Of a stretch of 16,261 nt of DNA, positions 6,645 to 12,574 are shown piece after piece (position 1 is the stretch's first letter; each line of letters opens with the position of its first letter). The notes beneath the pieces are model-generated. The model ran no database searches. It saw only the letters and a program-made list of their open reading frames with translations, and was not told where the DNA came from. The translations under genes were made by a program, and so were the position numbers. The DNA is taken from NCBI GenBank assembly GCA_041650355.1, contig JBAZLI010000011.1, positions 1 to 16,261 of the forward strand, read 5' to 3'. The stretch is from Candidatus Micrarchaeia archaeon. GTDB taxonomy: Archaea; Micrarchaeota; Micrarchaeia; Anstonellales; Bilamarchaeaceae.

Positions 6645-7652
6645 ATGAACAAATTCGTTATTCTCGCATTGGCTGCAATCATGCTTGTAGGATGCACCCA
6701 GCAGGTGCCCAAATTGCCGAACGTGACTATTCCAGGCACGACTCCGAGCGTGAACGTGACTGTAAATACTTCGGGCACAACTCAAACCTCTGGCCAGGGC
6801 CAGCAGGCGAATCAAACAGATTCAACTGGCCAGACTGGCGGCCAGACGGTAAGCTCGTTCAACCATTACGACCTGTTCGTGAAAGACGTTTCGTTCAACA
6901 CGTCTGCGCCAGTGGTGTCCTTTTTCACCACCATGACTGTGAAAGTCGGATACGAGGGCAAGATGAAGCCGGCAAAATACAAGATTACTTATTACGACAA
7001 CAATGATTTGGTGCAGTCCAAGACCATCCTGGCTCCGAAGGAGGAGGAATCCGCGAGCTTCTACTGGCTCCCGGTTTCGGACGGAAACCATGCCTTGAGG
7101 ATAGTGGTGGAAACCCTGGACGAAACCACAACCGAAGACGGCCCGGCATCGAACAACCAGGTGGAAAGGAGCTTAGGCGTGCTTCCGATAGGGGTGTCAG
7201 GCGGGAGCTCCGGAAAGGAAATCACAACGAGATTCTACCGCGCCCAGCAGTTCGAGGTCCAGAACAAAATCGGCATAGGGGCGGTTTCACTCTACCTCAA
7301 GTCGGACAGGATGCCCAAGGACGTGCAGCTGGTGGTCCAGCTCAGGAGGGACGATTTGGGCAAGCCAGGCATCGGGGCCAACATACTGAAAACAGACTAC
7401 CTTTCGGCGAAGAGCATAGACGCGCCCCAGTGGTTCACGATATCGTACGGCACCAACGGGCTCTACCTGGACCAGGGGAAATACTGGGTGGTCGCATATC
7501 TGGCCGAAGACAGCCCGGACAGCCCGCAATGGATAAATTCTGCAACCAGCTACCCAGGAGCGTCGGCTGTACTGGACAAGACCGAAGGGTACGGAAACAT
7601 ATGGAACTCTGATTCCGGAAGCTTCGCATTTGAGGTTTCGACGTCGCCCTAG
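6645..7652 (+). CDS. Surface lipoprotein with CARDB-like domain
   Basis: 335 residues. A signal peptide with a lipobox ends LVGC, predicting lipid attachment at Cys17 on the outer face of the membrane. A Thr/Ser/Gln/Asn/Gly-rich spacer (about 20-70) looks like a flexible, glycosylatable stalk. Residues about 74-172 match a CARDB-type beta-sandwich (HYDLFVKDVSF, ITYYDNNDLVQSKTILAP, DGNHALRIVVE, NNQVERSLGV). Residues about 185-335 form a second, unrecognised beta-rich domain (FYRAQQFEVQNKIGIGAVSLYLKSD, GKYWVVAYLAEDSPDSPQW). ATG 6645 is chosen over GTG 6633 because GGTGG at 6636-6640 acts as ribosome-binding site and the signal peptide starts cleanly there. Role inferred: adhesion or binding at the cell surface. 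Confidence 0.82.
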   Translation: MNKFVILALAAIMLVGCTQQVPKLPNVTIPGTTPSVNVTVNTSGTTQTSGQGQQANQTDSTGQTGGQTVSSFNHYDLFVKDVSFNTSAPVVSFFTTMTVKVGYEGKMKPAKYKITYYDNNDLVQSKTILAPKEEESASFYWLPVSDGNHALRIVVETLDETTTEDGPASNNQVERSLGVLPIGVSGGSSGKEITTRFYRAQQFEVQNKIGIGAVSLYLKSDRMPKDVQLVVQLRRDDLGKPGIGANILKTDYLSAKSIDAPQWFTISYGTNGLYLDQGKYWVVAYLAEDSPDSPQWINSATSYPGASAVLDKTEGYGNIWNSDSGSFAFEVSTSP

Positions 7653-7653
7653 C

Positions 7654-7683
7654 TTTTCTTTTTCCATCTTTTAACTTTTTCTC
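7654..7683 (+). terminator. T-rich terminator after the lipoprotein gene
   Basis: Immediately after the stop codon the plus strand carries several T runs (CTTTTCTTTTTCC, CTTTTAACTTTTTC), matching the hairpin-free oligo-T termination used by archaeal RNA polymerase. A new TATA box follows at once. Confidence 0.6.
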
Positions 7684-7694
7684 CCATGCATAAG

Positions 7695-7702
7695 TTTAAA
7701 AA
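7695..7702 (+). promoter_or_regulatory. TATA box for the fibronectin III gene
   Basis: TTTAAAAA, with an expected TSS near 7723 and a leader of about 30 bases carrying GGTGG just before ATG 7755. Confidence 0.55.
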
Positions 7703-7705
7703 GAT

Positions 7706-7721
7706 GCAAATGCATATTTGC
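7706..7721 (+). promoter_or_regulatory. Inverted repeat between TATA box and TSS
   Basis: GCAAAT-GCAT-ATTTGC: perfect 6-bp arms around a 4-base centre, lying 4 bases downstream of the TATA box and ending about where transcription should start. This is the usual place for an archaeal repressor operator. Its function is inferred only from position. Confidence 0.4.
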
Positions 7722-7754
7722 TCTCATATAACTATTTGTAATCGTGGTGGTCCG

Positions 7755-8720
7755 ATGGCAAGCCAATCCGGGGATGGTCGTGATGTGGAAGGCAGGAGCA
7801 TATTGGACACCATCAAAGAGGACCGCTATGTGCTCATAATGGCCGTGGCAGTGCTGATTTTCATAGCGAGCTCATCGCTCGCGCTCATGAATTCTTCTTC
7901 GGGGCAGGGCATAAACCCGACGCCTTTCGTATCTGCCCAGGTTGAAGGCGGAACCGTAAAGCTCACTTGGGGCGCTTCGGACACCCCTGGGGTCTCAGGC
8001 TACAATATATATAGGAGCGCATCCAGCGGTGTGCTCGGGGCAAAGGTGAACCAGGACCTGGTCAGCGGGCTTTCCTACGAGGACAGCGCAGGCCCGGGTA
8101 TTTACCATTATACGGTCAGGGCTTCCACAGGCCCGAGCGAGGACAAGAGCCTCAACCAGCTCATCGTGGTGGTTTCGGACCAGGTGCCAACCAGGCTTTC
8201 CATCGCCATAAATGGGGGTGGGCAGTACGCTACATCCGAATCAGTCACCCTCTCGCTATCAGCGCAGGACGCGGTTTCATGCAGGTACAAGAATGACGAG
8301 GATTTGGCCTGGTCGCCTTGGGAAAAATACGCTTCCGGGAAGGCATGGGCATTGAGCGCCGGCGCAGACGGAGAGAGGCTGGTTGCCTACCAGTGCAAGG
8401 GCACCGGAGAGAGCGATATAGCCGTCGCGAAGACGATACTTGACAGGACCCCGCCGTCGGTAGTGTACGTGCTTTCCACGACCGCTGGCGAGGTGACGCT
8501 CAGCGTGTTCGTGAAAGACCTGCTGAGCGAGTCGGTGGACTGTGCAGTTTCAATAGACGGCGCTGAAGAGGCGTTCTCGGTGGCGCTCGGAGCCGGCAAA
8601 GAAGGCGCATACGTGTATAAGAAGAACCTTGCAAAGGGCGAGCCCAGCATCGCGCTGGGCTGCTCAGACAACGCCGGCAACAGGAAAGACGTTCCTGCGC
8701 AGGAAGTGTCAGTGCAATGA
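7755..8720 (+). CDS. Membrane-anchored fibronectin III/Ig-like surface protein
   Basis: 321 residues from ATG 7755. Upstream ATG 7686 is in frame but lies before the TATA box, whereas GGTGG at 7746-7750 supports 7755. A short polar cytoplasmic N-terminus is followed by one membrane helix (about 26-46, VLIMAVAVLIFIASSSLAL). The rest is predicted extracellular. Residues 55-125 are a fibronectin type III domain (TVKLTWGAS, GYNIYRS, YHYTVRAS). About 145-230 is an Ig-like repeat (CRYKNDEDLAWSPWEKY, ERLVAYQCKG). A third beta domain starts at TPPSVVYV (about 233) and ends with GCSDNAGN. The four or five extracellular Cys could form disulfides. Cotranscribed with the next gene (15-bp gap). Function inferred as adhesion or surface scaffold. 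Confidence 0.8.
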   Translation: MASQSGDGRDVEGRSILDTIKEDRYVLIMAVAVLIFIASSSLALMNSSSGQGINPTPFVSAQVEGGTVKLTWGASDTPGVSGYNIYRSASSGVLGAKVNQDLVSGLSYEDSAGPGIYHYTVRASTGPSEDKSLNQLIVVVSDQVPTRLSIAINGGGQYATSESVTLSLSAQDAVSCRYKNDEDLAWSPWEKYASGKAWALSAGADGERLVAYQCKGTGESDIAVAKTILDRTPPSVVYVLSTTAGEVTLSVFVKDLLSESVDCAVSIDGAEEAFSVALGAGKEGAYVYKKNLAKGEPSIALGCSDNAGNRKDVPAQEVSVQ

Positions 8721-8735
8721 TCCACGGCGCTTCCC

Positions 8736-9395
8736 ATGCAACGCGACCTGCCGCTGATTTTCCTTGCCTCGCTCGGGCTTTTTGCCGCGCTCCTGATTTT
8801 TTCGTTCCTGGCTTTCACCTCTGGCTTCAAGCCGCTGAAGCTGAGCGAGCAGCCTCTAGAAAAGAGCAGCGTGTTTTCGCCTAGGCCCGGAGACGGCCTC
8901 GCTTACTCGTACTCTGCGCAGGATTTCAACGGAACCGTGGTGTTCCTTTTCGGGCGCAAGACGATTCCGTCTGCAAACCTGTCCCAGCACGTTTACGCGA
9001 ACTGCACGCTCGTGGTAATCCAGGGCATCAATTCTTCAATGTGCATAAATTCCGACGGCACGGACGGGTCCGACAACGCCGGCCTAGCTGACGGGTTTTT
9101 CTTTTTCTCGCCCTGGATGCTCGCGGCTTCCGAGAACCTCAGCTGGAACTCCAGCGTGCTCAACAGCATAGATGGCAGCGAGGTAGAGTACACGTCGGTG
9201 CGGTTCGACAGGAGCGGAACGTACCTAGGAAGGGCCGCGTTCATATTCAACGTGACAGAGCGCGACCTTTTCAGGGAGACGAACAAAACCGTTTGGGTGG
9301 ACCGGAGCGAGCGGGTACTCCTGAAAGAAGAATGGGAAAACGGGACAATAGAGCTCATTCAGGGCTATTTTCCCTTACAACAACGAGCGGAATGA
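8736..9395 (+). CDS. Small anchored surface protein rich in N-glycosylation sequons
   Basis: 219 residues with no family recognised. An N-terminal membrane helix (about 6-28, LIFLASLGLFAALLIFSFLAF) is followed by an extracellular beta-rich domain. Nine N-X-S/T sequons can be counted in about 190 residues (for example NGT, NLS, NCT, NSS, NVT, NKT), so the domain is probably heavily glycosylated by the archaeal AglB system. Two Cys (ANCT, SMCI) may pair. The central part (FNGTVVFLF, GSEVEYTSVRFDRSGTYLGRA, DLFRETNKTVWVDRSERVLLKEEWENGTIELIQGY) looks like an antiparallel beta sheet. It follows the fibronectin III gene by 15 bp and ends in a 41-bp convergent overlap with rpoK. Confidence 0.72.
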   Translation: MQRDLPLIFLASLGLFAALLIFSFLAFTSGFKPLKLSEQPLEKSSVFSPRPGDGLAYSYSAQDFNGTVVFLFGRKTIPSANLSQHVYANCTLVVIQGINSSMCINSDGTDGSDNAGLADGFFFFSPWMLAASENLSWNSSVLNSIDGSEVEYTSVRFDRSGTYLGRAAFIFNVTERDLFRETNKTVWVDRSERVLLKEEWENGTIELIQGYFPLQQRAE

Positions 9396-9549
9396 CTCCT
9401 TCTCCGAGCTCCTTCTCGGCAATCTTTATGTAATCCACTTCGTTCTCAATGCCGGACGCGAGCGGAGGGGCTCCGAAATAGAGTTGAAGGGCCCTTGCCC
9501 CTATAATCCTAGCTCTCTCGTACTTTGTGAGTTCCACAAAAATCACCAT
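9355..9549 (-). CDS. rpoK: DNA-directed RNA polymerase subunit K (Rpo6)
   Basis: 64-residue archaeal homologue of eukaryotic Rpb6 and bacterial omega, which helps assemble and clamp the largest polymerase subunit. The diagnostic segments are LTKYERARIIGARALQL, FGAPPL and the C-terminal IAEKELGEGVIPLVVVRE. Length matches archaeal Rpo6 (about 55-65). Its ATG shares one base with the stop of the upstream bPH2 gene (TGATG), suggesting translational coupling. In many archaea rpoK lies with ribosomal protein genes, so this location is unusual. The 3' end overlaps the convergent surface gene by 41 bp. Confidence 0.93.
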   Translation of the reverse strand: MVIFVELTKYERARIIGARALQLYFGAPPLASGIENEVDYIKIAEKELGEGVIPLVVVRENSPE

Positions 9550-10214
9550 CAGCTATTTTTGGCACTCTTTGCCTTTCTTGGAGAAGTGCTATCCACTCCG
9601 AGATTTTTATACCTTTCGTCCCGCATCTCCTTTATCTCGGCTCTGAGCGCCGTGATTTCCCTGAGCAAGTCGTCGGCCGAGATTTTCTCATCCTCCGGCT
9701 TCCTCATGTGCGTCATCCGCGCCTGCTCGACTTTTTCCAGTATTTCGTCTATCAGCACCTTGTAATTTCCCACCCCGGGAAGCACGCCTTCCGCATGGCC
9801 CGAGCGCGTCCCGGCCGTTTCTATCTTGAGCGTGGCCAAATCCAGTATCTTTTCCGGGAGCGTGCGCAATACGTGCACGTCCTGCACTTTTTCCAGGGGT
9901 ATGTCAATCCTCTCGGTCTGGAGCACGCCCTTCCTTATGACTATCTCCTTGTCGCTTATGTAATACTTGTAATTCCTGTAATCCAGCTCCATCCATGCGG
10001 CGTACGGCGCGAGCAGCAGAAGCATTATCACGAGAAACAGCGCTGCGTAGAGCGAAGGCGGGACGCCTAAAATCCCTTCGGTGAAAAAAACCGGCGCCAA
10101 AGAAGAGAGGATGAGCCAGACTACGAGGGCCAGAAGCGCCACGCCCCCTTCCCAGATTATGCGCACCTTCGGGTCCAGGTGCCTTATCTCGCTTTCATCT
10201 AGCGGATCTGCCAT
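9549..10214 (-). CDS. bPH2 (PF03703, YdbS-like) membrane protein, long paralogue
   Basis: 221 residues. Two membrane helices (about 24-44 and 54-74) are followed by a PH-like domain of the bacterial/archaeal bPH2 type: ELDYRNYKYYISDKEIVIRKGVLQTERIDIPLEKVQDVHV (76-115), then LDLATLKIETAG and the closing helix NYKVLIDEILEKVEQAR. A charged, probably coiled-coil C-terminal extension (about 170-221, DDLLREITALRAEIKEMRDER) is absent from the paralogue at 10659-11141. The frame is open up to 10349, but ATG 10214 is chosen because TTTATAAA is centred 25 bases upstream and the protein then starts with the family-like MADPLDESEIRHLDPK. Molecular role is not established; such proteins are membrane-associated. 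Confidence 0.82.
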   Translation of the reverse strand: MADPLDESEIRHLDPKVRIIWEGGVALLALVVWLILSSLAPVFFTEGILGVPPSLYAALFLVIMLLLLAPYAAWMELDYRNYKYYISDKEIVIRKGVLQTERIDIPLEKVQDVHVLRTLPEKILDLATLKIETAGTRSGHAEGVLPGVGNYKVLIDEILEKVEQARMTHMRKPEDEKISADDLLREITALRAEIKEMRDERYKNLGVDSTSPRKAKSAKNS

Positions 10215-10235
10215 GGTTTTAATCCGCTTCCATTC

Positions 10236-10243
10236 TTTATAAA
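10236..10243 (-). promoter_or_regulatory. TATA box of the bPH2-rpoK operon
   Basis: TTTATAAA centred 25 bases before ATG 10214 on the minus strand; predicts a leaderless bicistronic mRNA. Confidence 0.65.
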
Positions 10244-10304
10244 CCTCGCTGCTTTTCAGGGGATAAACACGCCCATTTTGCCTTGCCTGCGCTCGACAAA
10301 CGGA

Positions 10305-10331
10305 CCGTAAATTGCTAATCGCAATTTCCGG
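10305..10331. repeat. 11-bp imperfect hairpin
   Basis: CCGTAAATTGC, 5-base loop TAATC, GCAATTTCCGG: ten of eleven pairs match. It abuts the partial tRNA copy at 10331, which follows directly on the plus strand. Could be an RNA hairpin or the end of a small element. Confidence 0.6.
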
Positions 10332-10352
10332 AGATTTGAACTCTAACATGCT
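10331..10352 (-). repeat. 22-bp partial duplicate of tRNA-Trp (variable loop and T arm)
   Basis: Identical to 10464-10485, the segment of tRNA-Trp from the end of the anticodon stem through the variable loop, T stem, T loop TTCAAAT and the first bases of the T-stem 3' strand. Flanks differ on both sides: here the minus strand reads ...TTTTA before and CGGAAATT after, and neither an acceptor nor an anticodon arm can be formed. So it is a fragment and not a second tRNA. Confidence 0.75.
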
Positions 10353-10402
10353 TAAAACCAGTAATCATTTGGAGGGGGAGTCGGGAGGAACACAGGAACC
10401 TG

Positions 10403-10440
10403 AGGGGGAACCTCTTATTGGCGCTATTTTGGTTCCCCCT
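10403..10440. repeat. Perfect 10-bp inverted repeat, 18-nt loop
   Basis: AGGGGGAACC (10403-10412) and GGTTCCCCCT (10431-10440) are exact complements. Located 14 bases beyond the 3' end of tRNA-Trp on its strand, so a trailer hairpin or small structured RNA are both possible; no T run follows on the minus strand. Confidence 0.6.
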
Positions 10441-10453
10441 TGGGTTTGTGAAG

Positions 10454-10547
10454 TGGGGTTATAGAGATTTGAACTCTAACATGCTGGTTTCTTATTCCGT
10501 TTCCGGGACCTGGAGCCAGCCGCGCTGCCTGGTTACGCCATAACCCC
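10454..10547 (-). tRNA. tRNA-Trp(CCA): tRNA-Trp(CCA) with 21-nt intron
   Basis: Complete tRNA on the minus strand. Acceptor GGGGTTA (10547-10541) pairs with TAACCCC, with discriminator A73 at 10454. T8, D stem GCGT/GCGC with A14, G18G19 and A21. Anticodon stem GCTGG/CCAGC, loop CTCCAG|A with anticodon CCA (tryptophan). T stem TAGAG/CTCTA around TTCAAAT. The gene is interrupted after G37 by 21 nt at 10489-10509. CCA is not encoded. A73 agrees with archaeal tryptophan identity. Confidence 0.95.
10489..10509 (-). other. tRNA-Trp intron (37/38), 21 nt
   Basis: The intron folds into CCG-GAAA-CGG, a GNRA-capped mini-hairpin. Its junctions do not give a full 4-bp central helix: CTCC at 32-35 faces TAAG, only two pairs. 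It is therefore a relaxed bulge-helix-bulge at best. It is far shorter than the large guide-RNA-bearing introns known in tRNA-Trp of some euryarchaea. Confidence 0.8.
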
Positions 10548-10555
10548 CACATATC

Positions 10556-10582
10556 CCTTTTTTCTTTAGAAAAGAAAAAAGG
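10556..10582. terminator. Perfect 12-bp hairpin of T/A tracts
   Basis: CCTTTTTTCTTT (10556-10567), loop AGA, AAAGAAAAAAGG (10571-10582). On the minus strand it follows the bPH2 gene ending at 10659 and shows CCTTTTTTCTTTTC, a plausible oligo-T termination site. A second T run (GTTTCTTTTTTGG) occurs at about 10601-10613. It also lies directly upstream of tRNA-Trp, so it could separate the two transcripts. Confidence 0.45.
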
Positions 10583-10658
10583 TCTGAGTGTTTCACCCCA
10601 AAAAAGAAACTTCCCTATATATTCTTAGCAAGGAACTGATTTAAAGATTTGCAACGCA

Positions 10659-11141
10659 CTACACGCTTTCCGCGCCCCCCTTTCCGAGCGCGTTCTCCTT
10701 CCTTTCCAGAATCTCCTCCACCAATGCCTTGTAATCCGTGACCGCAGGTATGACGTTGTGGTCCCCTTCCTGCTTCTCAGCGGTTTCTACCTTTATTGCG
10801 GCGGAGCCGAGTATCCGCTGGGCCAGGCTGCGGTAAATGGATATATTCTGTATCTTCACGTAAGGTATGACCGTGCTTTCGGTGCGAAGTATCCCGTGCC
10901 TTATAACCACTTCGCTGTCCGTTAGCGCGTAGTAAAAATTCCTGAATCTCAGTTCTATGTAGGCTATATAGCCCAAAAATGCCGCAAGTGCGCAAGCCAG
11001 CACGTAAGACAGCGCGCCGGGCGTCTGGGACAAGGCGAAACTTAGGAGAACAGCGAGCACCGCTATGGTGAGCATACCCTTCGCTCCCCATATAAGCCTC
11101 GCCCTTTTCGACAGGCTGCGTCTTTCAAGCTCCCTTATCAT
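10659..11141 (-). CDS. bPH2 (PF03703, YdbS-like) membrane protein, short paralogue
   Basis: 160 residues with the same plan as the protein at 9549-10214. It has a basic N-terminus (RRSLSKRARLIWGAK), two membrane helices (about 22-38 and 44-62), then the PH-like domain: IELRFRNFYYALTDSEVVIRHGILRTESTVIPYVKIQNISIY, LGSAAIKVETAE, and a final helix DYKALVEEILERKENAL. It lacks the coiled-coil tail of the paralogue. It starts 17 bp inside the end of the DHH phosphoesterase gene, so the two are cotranscribed and probably coupled. The pair of paralogues flanks the tRNA-Trp region on the same strand, pointing to an old tandem duplication. Function unknown. Confidence 0.82.
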   Translation of the reverse strand: MIRELERRSLSKRARLIWGAKGMLTIAVLAVLLSFALSQTPGALSYVLACALAAFLGYIAYIELRFRNFYYALTDSEVVIRHGILRTESTVIPYVKIQNISIYRSLAQRILGSAAIKVETAEKQEGDHNVIPAVTDYKALVEEILERKENALGKGGAESV

Positions 11142-12456
11142 TCCATCCCCCTATCATTTTCACGACTTCATCCACAGCCGCGTTCTCGAAGCCCTCGCTT
11201 ATCTTGAGCGCCGCGGCCCTGGCATGGCCCCCGCCGTTTTCCACGAAGTCCGGGAAGCTGGATTTCATCCTTCTCACGATTTCGTCGCCCCGGATTCCCC
11301 TAGAAGCAGCGGCCCCGTTGAGCCGGAATATGAGCCCTTTTCTCGCGAATCCGAGCACCAGCAACGGCCCTTCATCAGTATGCAGTTCAAGCACCCTGCT
11401 CACAATCTTCCCCTTCGTGGGGAATTCCCTTTTTTCAGCCACTCCATCCAGGTTAACAGTGCAAATCTGCACTCCCCCTGCGGTTCTTGTCTTTACGGCT
11501 TTGGAAAGCGTCCGGTCCAGCTCCTCCATCTTCGTTTTCGCCTGGTGCAGCACGGAATCGAATAATTGCCTATTGGACAGAAGCTCGGAAAACAGCTCGG
11601 TGCCGCTTCCGCCCCCTGAATAGGTTGCTGCGAAATCCAGCACGAGCGCGCTTTCCCTATCCTCTTTCGAGAGTTCGAGCACAGGGCTCTTGTCCCCAGC
11701 GCAGGCTGTGCGTTCCAGCCCCGCGCTTTCGGAGCCGAGCATGTGCGCAAGGGCTGCGCACAAATAGCCTGCTGGGTAGTCGGAACCGTCTTCTATTCCG
11801 GATTTCCACGGGTTAGCCCAGGCGGAAAATAATCCGTTCTGCGCGCTTCCAGGCGGATGGTGGTCTATTGCGACCAGCTCTATTCCTCCAGCTCTGGCAA
11901 GCCCGAGCCCCTCGGCGCTGTCATCCCCGCTCCCGAAGTCCAATAGAATGATGAGCGGCTTGAACTGCTGGCCCATCCGCTCAAGGTCCCTTATCGCGTC
12001 CCCTACTGAATAAATCGCTGAATTCTGCTGGGCATAGCCGGCCTTAAGGAATTTTTTCAGCGTAAGGGCTGAAGAAATGCCGTCCGCGTCACCGTGGAAC
12101 CTCACCAAAATGAACCTGCCGAGCGCCGAGGCGGCCATGATTTTCCTGGCAACGGTTCCGATATCATCCTTCATCGGTTCGGCGCGCCCGCCCAGGAGAG
12201 CGCTTTCCTTAAGTTTCACAGAAGCGCGCAACAGTGCCTCTACCTTTGGATAAATGTCCGGGACGCGCTCGACTTTGCGCGCCACCCACGCGGTCCTGCC
12301 GTGCTCTGCGCGTTCGCACACCGCGTGCACGCTTTCCCCTGGCTGGATGAAGTCCCTGGAAGCGAATTCCATGGCGCTCTCGCCGTTGTGCAGCACGCAG
12401 GTGAAGCTTTCCCTTCCGTACGTTCTGATGACCAGCCCCTCAACTTCAATTTCCAT
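11125..12456 (-). CDS. DHH/DHHA1 phosphoesterase, archaeal RecJ-like
   Basis: 443 residues. The N-terminal ~65 residues (MEIEVEGLVIRTYG, GESVHAVCERA) look like a small beta-barrel of OB type. The DHH domain carries RFHGDADGISSA (119-130), LLDFGSGD (171-178) and the name-giving AIDHHPP with D198, H199, H200. These residues bind two Mn ions and cleave phosphodiester bonds. The C-terminal DHHA1 domain ends with GGGHARAAALKI, the substrate-binding signature. Archaeal members include RecJ-like nucleases tied to replication (CMG complex), repair or RNA end trimming; the sequence alone does not decide which. Candidate TATA (AATAAATA, 12480-12488) is about 28 bases before ATG 12456. Confidence 0.88.
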   Translation of the reverse strand: MEIEVEGLVIRTYGRESFTCVLHNGESAMEFASRDFIQPGESVHAVCERAEHGRTAWVARKVERVPDIYPKVEALLRASVKLKESALLGGRAEPMKDDIGTVARKIMAASALGRFILVRFHGDADGISSALTLKKFLKAGYAQQNSAIYSVGDAIRDLERMGQQFKPLIILLDFGSGDDSAEGLGLARAGGIELVAIDHHPPGSAQNGLFSAWANPWKSGIEDGSDYPAGYLCAALAHMLGSESAGLERTACAGDKSPVLELSKEDRESALVLDFAATYSGGGSGTELFSELLSNRQLFDSVLHQAKTKMEELDRTLSKAVKTRTAGGVQICTVNLDGVAEKREFPTKGKIVSRVLELHTDEGPLLVLGFARKGLIFRLNGAAASRGIRGDEIVRRMKSSFPDFVENGGGHARAAALKISEGFENAAVDEVVKMIGGWNDKGA

Positions 12457-12574
12457 GGAGGCTATTTCGCTCTGCCCCTTTATTTATTATGCGTCCGGCT
12501 CTCGCCGGCAAATCAATATGTTTTAAAATGAGTTCGACGATTTACCATATAAAATAAGGAAGGCAGGTGTAAAA
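12457..12574. promoter_or_regulatory. Divergent promoter region: DHH gene (minus) and VirB4-like operon (plus)
   Basis: Minus-strand box AATAAATA (12480-12488) serves the DHH gene. For the plus operon two boxes are visible. TTTTAAAA (12521-12528) predicts a leader of about 25 bases that carries AGGTG (12565-12569) just before ATG 12575. ATATAAAAT (12547-12555), about 24 bases before the ATG, predicts a leaderless mRNA. A small hairpin CCGGC-TCTC-GCCGG (12494-12508) sits between the two directions. Confidence 0.55.

Larger units (their letters stand above)
10215..10658. other. 444-bp region without protein genes
   Basis: Lies between the two bPH2 genes. It contains, left to right: the TATA box at 10236-10243, an 11-bp hairpin (10305-10331), a partial tRNA-Trp copy (10331-10352), a 10-bp inverted repeat (10403-10440), tRNA-Trp (10454-10547), a 12-bp hairpin (10556-10582) and an AT-rich box GAATATATAG (minus, 10615-10624). 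No convincing open reading frame is seen inside it. Confidence 0.75.

Noticed and set aside
7686..7754. Upstream start of the FnIII protein at ATG 7686
   Set aside because: This ATG precedes the TATA box; ATG 7755 has a ribosome-binding site and gives a clean anchor topology.
10215..10349. N-terminal extension of the bPH2 protein back to an ATG at 10349
   Set aside because: It would start inside the partial tRNA copy and run through the TATA box; the 45 added residues do not look like part of the family, and ATG 10214 has a correctly placed TATA.
10331..10352. Second tRNA-Trp gene
   Set aside because: Only the T-arm and variable-loop sequence is present; no acceptor, D or anticodon arm can be folded around it.
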